Positions 42,619 to 49,781 of a DNA stretch of 64,000 nt are shown here, piece after piece. Position numbers and translations under genes: made by a program. This DNA comes from Deltaproteobacteria bacterium (GTDB lineage: Bacteria; Myxococcota_A; Polyangia; Polyangiales; Polyangiaceae). Location: NCBI GenBank assembly GCA_016218915.1, contig JACRCQ010000042.1:124001-188000 (forward strand). Reading direction: 5' to 3'. Numbering within the stretch: the first letter of the stretch is position 1; each line of letters opens with the position of its first letter. Below the pieces are notes generated by a model, which was not told the origin of the DNA, did no database searches, and was given only the letters and a program-made list of their open reading frames with translations.

Positions 42619-44310
42619 ATGTCACGCGTGCGCTTGCTTCGCTCCTGCTTGGCCGCTCTCCCACTCCTGATCTGGATCGCCGCTTGTGGCGATGATTCCG
42701 CGTCTCCCGCCGGTACCGCGGGCAGCGCCGGAGCCGGCGGCTCTGCTGCTGGCGCCGGAGGTGCTGCCGCTGGCTCAGGCGGCTGGGCCGGGGCGGCTGG
42801 CGGCTCCGTTCCCCTTCCCTCTGCTCCTTCCTGCGACGGCGCAGACGCCGGCGGCTCCGCTACCGTCTCCAAACCCGAGCTTCTGCTGACCCTCAAGGAC
42901 CGGTGGGAAGAAGCGTGGCTCGGCTCTCCGGCCGTCGCTGACCTGGACCTCGATGGCAAGAGCGAGATCATCGTGCCGCGCGATGGGCTGCTCGAGGTCT
43001 GGAGCGCAGACGGTACACTGAAGTGGAAATACGACACAGGAGGCGGACGCATCTGGTCGAGCCCGGTCGTCGCCGACTTTCGCGACGACAAGAAGCTTGA
43101 GGTCGCAGTGGCCTCCCGAGGGAAGCTCTTCATGCTCGATGCATCGGGCAACGTGCTCTCAGGCTTCCCGGTCACGTGGGAGGACGAGATGCGAAGCCTG
43201 GCTGCCGGCGACGTCGACGGCGACGGGCAGCTCGACCTCGTGGCCGCACCTGCCCATAGCGGCCCCACGGACGTGATGAATGCCTGGAAGGCGAGCGGCT
43301 CGCCGGTTGCGGGATTCCCTCCGAACGGCACCGGCGTGAGCGGCTGCGATGACAAGTGCTATCTGGCCGGCTGCTACGACCAGAACGTGGCCCTCGGCGA
43401 TCTCGATGGCGATGGGAAGTGGGACGTCGTGGTCGGCCATGACAACGCCTACGCCAGCTTTCACAAAGGCACGGGCGAAGCGTTTGATGCCAACCCGATG
43501 TTCAAGCCGAAGAAGACGCCAGGGGTCCGGTACCTGCACGACCTGCCCCTTGCGATTCAAGGCTACGCCGATGACGAGAAGACTGCGCTGCAGGCCCACT
43601 TCACCAACACCGCGCCTGCCATCACCGACGTCGACGGCGACGGCAAGCCCGACATCGTGATGCTCGCCAGCGTGCAGAATGCATCGCAGAAAGACCGGCT
43701 CAAGGGCGTCGCCCTCTGGGCACTGCACAGCGATGCCAGCCGTGTCACCGGATGGGAAACCCCGTTCCACGCGCCGGACTATCTCGCAGGGCTCTGGGAC
43801 TACGAAGGCACCAACGTGGTCGGTGCCACCAACCAGGTCACCGTTGCAGACATCGATCCGGCGAAGACGGGCAAGGAGTTCATCTTCGTGGGATTCGACG
43901 GCCGAATCCACGCGGTCGGCTCGGATAAGTCCGCGCTGTGGCAGGTCACCTACACCACCGATCCGAACGTGCTGTCCGGCGGCGTGGTGGTGGCAGACCT
44001 GTCCAAGGACGGCATCCCGGAGATCATCTTCAATACCTATTCGACCGACGACGGCAAAGGGGCCCTGTTCATCCTCGATGCGGGGGGAAAGCAGCTGCAC
44101 AGCATTCCGTTGCCCCGTCGCGGCGCCATGCCCGTTCCCACGGTCGCAGACGTGAACGGCGATGGAACGCTCGAGATCGTGGTCTCCCTCAAGGACGCCG
44201 AGGACAAGGTCGAGAGCGTGCTGGTCTACACCGTTGCGTCGTCCGGAACCCAGTGCCTCCTGTGGCCCACAGGACGCGGCAATCTCCTGCGCAACGCCTG
44301 GGTGAAGTAG
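42619..44310 (+). CDS. FG-GAP/VCBS-repeat beta-propeller lipoprotein
   Basis: 563 residues, ATG preceded by GGAGG. The lipoprotein signal ends IAAC. A Gly/Ala/Ser stalk (residues about 30-70) joins a seven- or eight-bladed propeller with repeated Asp-rich calcium loops of the D-x-D-G-D type: AVADLDLDGKSEIIV, AAGDVDGDGQLDLVAA, ALGDLDGDGKWDVVVG, AITDVDGDGKPDIVML, VVADLSKDGIPEIIFN and TVADVNGDGTLEIVVS. This integrin-alpha-like propeller is typical of surface adhesins and of carbohydrate-binding or polymer-binding proteins. Convergent with the OMP-like gene, four bases between stops. Confidence 0.92.
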   Translation: MSRVRLLRSCLAALPLLIWIAACGDDSASPAGTAGSAGAGGSAAGAGGAAAGSGGWAGAAGGSVPLPSAPSCDGADAGGSATVSKPELLLTLKDRWEEAWLGSPAVADLDLDGKSEIIVPRDGLLEVWSADGTLKWKYDTGGGRIWSSPVVADFRDDKKLEVAVASRGKLFMLDASGNVLSGFPVTWEDEMRSLAAGDVDGDGQLDLVAAPAHSGPTDVMNAWKASGSPVAGFPPNGTGVSGCDDKCYLAGCYDQNVALGDLDGDGKWDVVVGHDNAYASFHKGTGEAFDANPMFKPKKTPGVRYLHDLPLAIQGYADDEKTALQAHFTNTAPAITDVDGDGKPDIVMLASVQNASQKDRLKGVALWALHSDASRVTGWETPFHAPDYLAGLWDYEGTNVVGATNQVTVADIDPAKTGKEFIFVGFDGRIHAVGSDKSALWQVTYTTDPNVLSGGVVVADLSKDGIPEIIFNTYSTDDGKGALFILDAGGKQLHSIPLPRRGAMPVPTVADVNGDGTLEIVVSLKDAEDKVESVLVYTVASSGTQCLLWPTGRGNLLRNAWVK

Positions 44311-44314
44311 CGCG

Positions 44315-44965
44315 CTACAGGAAGAACGACGCACCCAAAGAAGCGTAGGGCCATCCCACGCGGAACGTGAAGGTGACCTTGTCGTTGCCCACGCGTCCGC
44401 CCATGAAGAAGACAGGATCCAGGGTCGTGTCGGTGTAGGTGTCGTCGCACGGCGTGTTGGGAGTTGGTCCGCAATAGCCGGTCGGCCAGCTCCATCGGTA
44501 GTGCCGGATTGCGAGGCCAGGCTCGCCGAACACGCTGAAGGCTTTGGTGATGAAGAAGTTCCACTGCATCACCACAGGGAACCAGTACACGTTGTTCGTG
44601 CAGTCCCCGTAGAAGGCGCGATTGCGTCCCCACCAGCAGTTGTGGCTGTAGTGCCCCCAATCGAACCCAAAACCAAGCGCCACGTTGTTGTTGATCGTCT
44701 TGACGAACCCGTTGTCCACCAGTGGGATCGAGGCACGCAGCCCCAGGCCCAGACCGGTCCCATGGTCCCCGTAGCCGAGATCGTGGTCCTGCCACCACAA
44801 GGTCGCGTGAGGCTCGAGCTCGACCGAGTAGTCTGGGTGTGCACCGGGCTGCTTGATTTGCGCCTCGGCGCAGATCGGGACGGCCAAGGCGAAGGTCAGT
44901 GCTGCGCCGCTTGCGAGGGCGACGCGCCAGCGGCCGCACAGCGGCACGCGAGACAGGTGGGTCAT
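44315..44965 (-). CDS. Exported outer-membrane-type protein with sigma54 promoter
   Basis: 216 residues. A signal peptide ends at ICAEAQ. The mature part has alternating strands rich in aromatic residues and Gly/Asn turns (DYSVELEPHATLWWQDHDLGYG, GLGLGLRASIPLV, NNNVALGFGFDWGHY, WFPVVMQWNFFI, KVTFTFRVGWPYASLGASFFL) and ends in Phe-Leu. These are hallmarks of a small outer-membrane beta-barrel. Two Cys pairs (NCWWGRNRAFYGDC; YCGPTPNTPC) could form disulfides. A strong sigma54-type promoter at 44978-44993 lies just upstream. If its transcription start is right, translation may begin at a downstream GTG (44947) rather than this ATG. Confidence 0.82.
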   Translation of the reverse strand: MTHLSRVPLCGRWRVALASGAALTFALAVPICAEAQIKQPGAHPDYSVELEPHATLWWQDHDLGYGDHGTGLGLGLRASIPLVDNGFVKTINNNVALGFGFDWGHYSHNCWWGRNRAFYGDCTNNVYWFPVVMQWNFFITKAFSVFGEPGLAIRHYRWSWPTGYCGPTPNTPCDDTYTDTTLDPVFFMGGRVGNDKVTFTFRVGWPYASLGASFFL

Positions 44966-44977
44966 GCGCGGACCATG

Positions 44978-44993
44978 AGCAACAGTCGAGCCA
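44978..44993 (-). promoter_or_regulatory. Sigma54 (-24/-12) promoter for the outer-membrane gene
   Basis: The minus strand reads TGGCTCGACTGTTGCT. This matches the sigma54 consensus TGGCACG-N4-TTGCW at all fixed positions except one (T for A), with the required 10 bases between GG and GC. It points toward the outer-membrane-type gene. The divergent neighbour encodes a sigma54-dependent activator. Confidence 0.65.
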
Positions 44994-45064
44994 GAAGGCG
45001 CGTGCGCGCCGCCGCTTGTTCCAACCGGATTTCCGCTGGCCTCCAGGCTCGACTCGAGCGGAAG

Positions 45065-45082
45065 TGATGCGTCCAGGCATCA
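45065..45082. promoter_or_regulatory. Palindromic site TGATGC-N6-GCATCA, copy 1
   Basis: Perfect 6-bp half-sites TGATGC and GCATCA around GTCCAG. It lies about 75-90 bases upstream of the sigma54 promoter of the outer-membrane gene and about 100 bases upstream of the activator gene: the usual distance for an activator's upstream site. Confidence 0.6.
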
Positions 45083-45142
45083 TCGCGTGGCCTCACTCAC
45101 GCCACTCTTCGAGTTTTTGCGTCCTCCGCATGCCTTCCCCAG

Positions 45143-45160
45143 TGATGCATGGATGCATCA
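45143..45160. promoter_or_regulatory. Palindromic site TGATGC-N6-GCATCA, copy 2
   Basis: Same half-sites and spacing as copy 1, here with centre ATGGAT so that the palindrome extends to TGATGCAT-GG-ATGCATCA. It is 20 bases upstream of the activator start, where binding would also allow autoregulation, and about 150 bases from the sigma54 promoter. Confidence 0.6.
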
Positions 45161-45179
45161 TTCGCCAAGAACCATTAGT

Positions 45180-46589
45180 ATGCGCCCCATGAGCCATGCA
45201 TCTGGGCCCGGATCGCCGGATGAGCCCCCGACCAAAGCTGGACGCCGTCACAGCACGGTGCGTCGGCTGTCCAACCTCATGGCCGTACCCCGCCTGGAGC
45301 TTCAAGTGCAGCGGGAGAACGGCAATCCGGTTGTGCGCCAGACCATCGTGGAGGGAGAGGAAGCGCGCATCGGCGCGCACGCGAGCAATGATCTGGTCCT
45401 GGCTGACCCGCTCGTATCGCGCTTTCACTGCCGCGTGGTTCGAGCCGACACCGGATGGACGCTGGTCGATTCCGGCTCGCTCAACGGCACGTTCGTCGAT
45501 GGGCTGCGCGTGCGCGATGCGGACCTGCCGCCACGGGACTGCGAGCTGCAGCTCGGCGATTCGTCCGTCCGGATCCGCGAGCTCGCCTCCAAGGCGCTGG
45601 TGCAGATCCCCGACACCTCGAGCTTCGGAGATCTGTGCGGCGCTTCCCCTGCGATGCGCAAGGTCTTCGCCCTGCTCGAGAAGGTCGCAGCGACCGATGC
45701 AACCGTGCTGATCGAAGGCGAGTCAGGCACAGGCAAGGAGCTGGCAGCTTCCGAGATCGTGCGTCGAGGTCGCAGGGCCCAGGCGCCCTTCGTGGTGATC
45801 GACTGCAGCGCCATCTCCCCTACGCTCATGGAGAGCGAGCTCTTCGGCCATGCCCGGGGCTCGTTCACCGGAGCGGAGCGCGCGCGCGTGGGCGCGTTCG
45901 AGGCAGCGCACGGAGGCACCGTCTTCCTCGACGAGATCGGGGAGATGCCTTCGGAGATGCAGTCGAAGCTGCTTCGTGTGCTGGAGGCTGGCGAGGTGCG
46001 CCGCGTGGGCGAGAACGACGTGCGCCGCATCGACGTGAGGGTGATAGCGGCGACGAACCGGAGGCTCGAGCAGGAGGTCAACCGGGGCAGGTTCCGTGAG
46101 GATCTGTACTTCCGGCTCTCGGTCGTGACCATCCGCATGCCGCCGCTTCGCAGCCATCTCGACGATCTCGAGCTGCTGGTCGAGGTCCTGCTTCGGGCCA
46201 TGGGAGCCGAAGAGCAGGCGCACCTGTTCCACGCCGATGCGCTGCGCGAGATGCGGGGCCACGACTGGCCAGGCAACGTTCGCGAGCTCCGAAATCACAT
46301 CGAGCGTGCCTTGGTGCTCGGCACCGCCTCTGCCCCCCACGGTCGGGAAGCGTCACCTGCCAGCCCAGAGGACCCGTCCTTGTCCAGCTCCAAGGTCGAT
46401 CTCAAGGTCCCCTTGCGGCTCGCCAAGGAGCGCATCGTCGCGGACTTCGAGCGACGCTACCTCGTGGAGCTTCTCGAGGCCCACGGCGACAACGTGAGTC
46501 GCGCCGCGCGACAGGCAGGGATCGATCGCATGCACATGTATCGGCTGCTTCAGCGTCACGGGCTGCGCGAGCGCGCTCTGAAAGCGTGA
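45180..46589 (+). CDS. FHA-domain sigma54-dependent transcriptional activator
   Basis: 469 residues. N-terminal FHA domain (about 38-115) with EARIGAHASNDLVLADPLVS, RFHCRVV and SGSLNGTFVDG. AAA+ domain (about 130-365): Walker A GESGTGKE, the sigma54-contacting loop GSFTGA (usual GAFTGA with Ser for Ala), Walker B GGTVFLDEIGEM, and the arginine-finger region GRFREDLYFRLSVVTI. The C-terminus is a Fis-type helix-turn-helix (DNVSRAARQAGIDRMHMYRL). The FHA domain implies control by Thr phosphorylation, as in the Nla/CrdA-like activators of myxobacteria. The divergent outer-membrane gene with its sigma54 promoter and two palindromes is the likely direct target. Start ATG chosen upstream of a nearby alternative ATG (MSHASG). 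Confidence 0.93.
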   Translation: MRPMSHASGPGSPDEPPTKAGRRHSTVRRLSNLMAVPRLELQVQRENGNPVVRQTIVEGEEARIGAHASNDLVLADPLVSRFHCRVVRADTGWTLVDSGSLNGTFVDGLRVRDADLPPRDCELQLGDSSVRIRELASKALVQIPDTSSFGDLCGASPAMRKVFALLEKVAATDATVLIEGESGTGKELAASEIVRRGRRAQAPFVVIDCSAISPTLMESELFGHARGSFTGAERARVGAFEAAHGGTVFLDEIGEMPSEMQSKLLRVLEAGEVRRVGENDVRRIDVRVIAATNRRLEQEVNRGRFREDLYFRLSVVTIRMPPLRSHLDDLELLVEVLLRAMGAEEQAHLFHADALREMRGHDWPGNVRELRNHIERALVLGTASAPHGREASPASPEDPSLSSSKVDLKVPLRLAKERIVADFERRYLVELLEAHGDNVSRAARQAGIDRMHMYRLLQRHGLRERALKA

Positions 46590-46610
46590 TCCGCAGGCCG
46601 CCCCTCGCGC

Positions 46611-46624
46611 TGACACAAATGTCA
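46611..46624. promoter_or_regulatory. Palindrome TGACA-CAAA-TGTCA upstream of the receiver gene
   Basis: Perfect 5-bp arms around CAAA, followed immediately by TAATTT; CATAAT at 46623-46628 could be a -10 element overlapping the operator. It lies 78 bases upstream of the receiver-domain gene and 22 bases after the activator stop. Confidence 0.4.
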
Positions 46625-46701
46625 TAATTTCCACTTGGCGCAAAATCAGGTTGAACCGCACGGCCGTGAGTTGTACGCATTAACCTTCCGGGAGGAGATG
46701 C

Positions 46702-47082
46702 GTGAAGCGAGTCCTGCTCATCGTTGATGACATCCCGGAGGTCGCACGAGCCCTCAAACGCTTCCTCACGAAGTCCTTTGATCTCGTGCTTGTCGCCCAT
46801 TCTGCAGAAGAAGCAGAGCGGTTGCTCGGCGACCCAGGCAATCCGCCCACCCATCTGGTCTGCGATCACTTCCTCGGAAAGGGCAAGCGATTGGGAGCCG
46901 AGCTGATCCCGGAGTGGCGACTTCGCTACGCCCATCTGCTGGTTGCCGTCCTGCTCACCGGCTCCGAGATGGCCAAGCTCATGTCCGTGGCAGGGATCGA
47001 CAAGGTGTTCGGCAAGCCCCTCGACCCTCGGGAGCTCTCGCAGTTCCTGATTGCAACCAGCGACGCTGCCGCAGCACGCTGA
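46702..47082 (+). CDS. Single-domain response regulator (receiver)
   Basis: 126 residues, entirely a CheY-like receiver: Asp9/Asp10 (LIVDDIPEVARAL), phospho-acceptor Asp55 (LVCDHFLGKG), Thr86 (VAVLLTGSEM) and Lys105 (KVFGKPLDP). All catalytic positions are present. No output domain, so it must act through a partner. Start ATG has GGGAGGAG upstream. It lies 112 bases after the FHA-sigma54 activator gene and six bases from the convergent kinase gene. No histidine kinase lies nearby. Confidence 0.93.
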   Translation: MKRVLLIVDDIPEVARALKRFLTKSFDLVLVAHSAEEAERLLGDPGNPPTHLVCDHFLGKGKRLGAELIPEWRLRYAHLLVAVLLTGSEMAKLMSVAGIDKVFGKPLDPRELSQFLIATSDAAAAR

Positions 47083-47087
47083 GCCCC

Positions 47088-48710
47088 TCAGCGGTCGCGG
47101 AAGTCGATCGCGATCGTCGATGCCATGGATCCCGGATCTCGTGCCGTCGCCTTGCGCTGCGATGCGAGCTCGCGGCCCGTCTTGGTCCACCACAGCGTGG
47201 CGTCCTGCTCGGTCCATGGACGAACATCGGGCAGCGCCAGCAAGCAAGCGCGCATCGCTCGCGCGGAGCCGGGTCGCTCGTCAGGATCCTTGGAAAGGCC
47301 CTGCATCACAAGCTTCTCGAGCTCGGGGGGAATCTCGACTCCGCGAAGCGACGGCAGCTCCGGCTGCACGTGGGCATGCTTGGAGCAGATCGCCATGGCG
47401 GTCTTGCCCCCGAACACGTGCGTGGCAGTGAGGAGGTAGTAGCCGACCGCGGCCACGGCATACAGATCACTCGCTGGCCCCACCTTCTCCGGTGAGATGA
47501 CAGCTTCAGGAGACACGAACAACGGAGTGCCGGTGATCACTTCTGCGGCGGTCAGCTCCGCATCCTGGGAGGCCGACAGATCCTTGACCAGCCCGAAGTC
47601 CAGCACCTTGACCACGTCCGGCATCCCACCGCGCTCCGTGAGCACGATGTTGCTCGGCTTGATGTCGCGATGCACCAGCCCCATCGCGTGCGCTTCGGAC
47701 AACGCCGCGCAAACCTGCTGGAGCACGTGCACCACGCGTCCAGCCGGCAACGGCCCTGACGCCTGCACGAGCGCATCGAGATCGAGGCCCTCCAGGTACT
47801 CCATCGCGTAGTAGAACACACCCTCTGGCGTGCGCCCGTAGTCGAAGATCGCAACCGTGTTCGGGTGCGTCAGCCGCGCCGTCTGACAGACCTCGCGCTC
47901 GAATCGCGCGAGCATCTCCGGCGCCACCTTGGACGGTGGAAGAAGCTTGATGGCGGTCTCACGCCGCAGCATCGCGTGCGTGGCACGGAAGACCACGCCC
48001 ATACCACCCTCCCCCAGCTTGCTCGCAAGTACGTACTGCCCCACTCGCCTCGCAGCCTTCGCCTCCTGACGCAGACCATAGATCACGCGAGAGGCCACGG
48101 TCGCGATCGCGCTCGCTGCTGTCAGCCACAACGTCACGTTCATCAGCTCGCCCAGCGCCGTCGTCTCCCGCGTCGCCCCTGCAGGCTCCGGTCGGACCCA
48201 GAAGCACAGCCCCATGACGACCACGGCACCAGCCGACGCGGTGGCAGACACGATCGCGGTGCGACGCCCGGTGCTGGGAAGCGCCACCGCGCGCACGCAG
48301 AGCCAGGTCGCGATCCCGAGCGTTGCGTGGAACAGCCCGACCATGCGCTGGGAATGCAACCCTGCGATCAGCGCGATCAGCTGCGCGAGCACGACCATGC
48401 TCGCAGCGTCGATCGCGCTCAACGCGCGGTCGCTCAGCGGACGGCGCCGCACCACGAGCCACATGACCCCGACGATCGAGGTGCACGCGAGCAGCACGAG
48501 GCTGGGAGGCGACTTGAGGTGCTCGACCAGCGCCTGGGTTCCGCCGAAGACGAGCTCGAGCAGCAGGATGGCGACGTAGAAGAAGCCGCCCAGGAAGACG
48601 CCGAGTCTGCTGACCAGCGCCAGGCGCTTCTGCAGGAAGACGCGGGACTCCTCTCGAGACGGTGCTCCAGAGGGATCGGCTCCCCGCGACGCTACCTGCC
48701 GGTTGCTCAT
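47088..48710 (-). CDS. Ser/Thr protein kinase with six N-terminal membrane helices
   Basis: 540 residues from MSNRQVASRGAD. Residues about 33-215 contain six hydrophobic segments, for example GVFLGGFFYVAILLLELVF, LVLLACTSIVGVMWLVV and AASMVVLAQLIALIAGL. A helical linker (RVIYGLRQEAKAARRVG) leads to the kinase domain (about 225-500): Gly loop KLGEGGMGVVFRA, Lys in AIKLLPPSK, HRDIKPSNIVL, DFG in VLDFGLVKD, and TGTPLFVSPEAV. This places the kinase at the C-terminus after a membrane sensor domain, the reverse of the commoner layout with a C-terminal helix. All catalytic residues are intact. Its signal is unknown. Divergent from the gene at 48774. Confidence 0.92.
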   Translation of the reverse strand: MSNRQVASRGADPSGAPSREESRVFLQKRLALVSRLGVFLGGFFYVAILLLELVFGGTQALVEHLKSPPSLVLLACTSIVGVMWLVVRRRPLSDRALSAIDAASMVVLAQLIALIAGLHSQRMVGLFHATLGIATWLCVRAVALPSTGRRTAIVSATASAGAVVVMGLCFWVRPEPAGATRETTALGELMNVTLWLTAASAIATVASRVIYGLRQEAKAARRVGQYVLASKLGEGGMGVVFRATHAMLRRETAIKLLPPSKVAPEMLARFEREVCQTARLTHPNTVAIFDYGRTPEGVFYYAMEYLEGLDLDALVQASGPLPAGRVVHVLQQVCAALSEAHAMGLVHRDIKPSNIVLTERGGMPDVVKVLDFGLVKDLSASQDAELTAAEVITGTPLFVSPEAVISPEKVGPASDLYAVAAVGYYLLTATHVFGGKTAMAICSKHAHVQPELPSLRGVEIPPELEKLVMQGLSKDPDERPGSARAMRACLLALPDVRPWTEQDATLWWTKTGRELASQRKATARDPGSMASTIAIDFRDR

Positions 48711-48773
48711 GGCGCCCGAAGCATACAAAGGACGCGAGTCGAACTCGATGTTTTGCTGTGGTAGACCGTGCAC

Positions 48774-49613
48774 ATGGGAGTCGACATCCTTGGCTGGCGA
48801 AGCTGTCACCTGCAAGACGCGCTGGGCGCAAGCAGCTTTCTCGGCAAGATCAAGCTCCGGTCGTACCAGAGGCTCATCGAGCGCCAGATCCCCGAAGATC
48901 AGCGCCGAGGAGCACGCATCGCGGTGCAAGGCGCCAACGACGTTCCCCGGGAGTGGACCTACAAAGAGATCTGGCAGGAGATGGAATACTTCCATCGCGG
49001 GACCCCCGAGTGCCGCCAGTGCCCGCTCGGCTCTGACGGCGCGGTAGGGTGCTACCGCACGATCTCTTACCCGATCGACGCTGTGGCAGAACGCCTCCTG
49101 TTCGAGTGCTTCACGTCAGGGCTGGCCGAGCCTGACTCCACTGCCGCCACCCTTTTTCGCCAGGCGCTCGCCCATGCGCCCCCGTCCGGCCCATGGCATG
49201 CCAGCCGCGGACCGCAGGGAAAAATGGCCGAGCTCCTGGAGCCACTGGAGTTCGCCTGGGAGGCTGAGGCCTCCGCGCATCGCGTTGACAGCGCTCAGCT
49301 GCTCGCATCGCTCTTCGTCAACCTCGACCAGCCCGACCGGGTCCAGACCACAGCCCGGTTCTTCAGCGAGTTCATGGCCTTCGCCAAAAAACGCGCGGGC
49401 GTTCAACCCGATGGGTCGGTGCAGGTGCGGATCGATGCTCAAGGGACCGACAGCCAGGCAGAGATCTCCAGGCGTACCAAGCTCGCTGTGGAAGCGGTCA
49501 AGGCCATCGCCAACTCCCGGACCGTGCGCGAGATCGAGGCTGCCGAGCGTCTTCTGTCGCTGGTTGCCGAGCACGCCGCTCAGGACCACTGGGTGGTCCT
49601 GATGGACTCCTGA
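48774..49613 (+). CDS. Conserved-type hypothetical cytoplasmic protein
   Basis: 279 residues from MGVDILGWRSC (a GTG six bases earlier is also possible). No signal peptide or membrane helix. A Cys cluster GTPECRQCPLGSDGAVGCYR could bind metal. Several Trp/Tyr/Arg-rich segments (IKLRSYQRLIERQIPEDQRR, EWTYKEIWQEMEYFHRG) precede a mostly helical C-terminal half (LAVEAVKAIANSRTVREIEA, ERLLSLVAEHAAQDHW). I do not recognise the family. Divergent from the six-helix kinase. Confidence 0.75.
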   Translation: MGVDILGWRSCHLQDALGASSFLGKIKLRSYQRLIERQIPEDQRRGARIAVQGANDVPREWTYKEIWQEMEYFHRGTPECRQCPLGSDGAVGCYRTISYPIDAVAERLLFECFTSGLAEPDSTAATLFRQALAHAPPSGPWHASRGPQGKMAELLEPLEFAWEAEASAHRVDSAQLLASLFVNLDQPDRVQTTARFFSEFMAFAKKRAGVQPDGSVQVRIDAQGTDSQAEISRRTKLAVEAVKAIANSRTVREIEAAERLLSLVAEHAAQDHWVVLMDS

Positions 49614-49781
49614 CCGGGGACAGGCAGGACCCTACCCTGCGATCCAAAGCATGGTCGCGGCACAACCCGGCACACCCCGAGGCAGGGCTGCAGGACAATC
49701 CGCGGAGATATTGCTGGTTCCTTGCGGGTTGCCGAGCTGGTGCGCGACGTGCATCCTGGAGCCAGAGGCAGGAGGTCGGTC

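Noticed and set aside
46632..46660. Sigma54 promoter before the receiver gene (TTGGCGC-N-CAGG)
   Set aside because: The -24 half is fair but the -12 half lacks the TTGC core (CAGG instead), so it is too weak to call.
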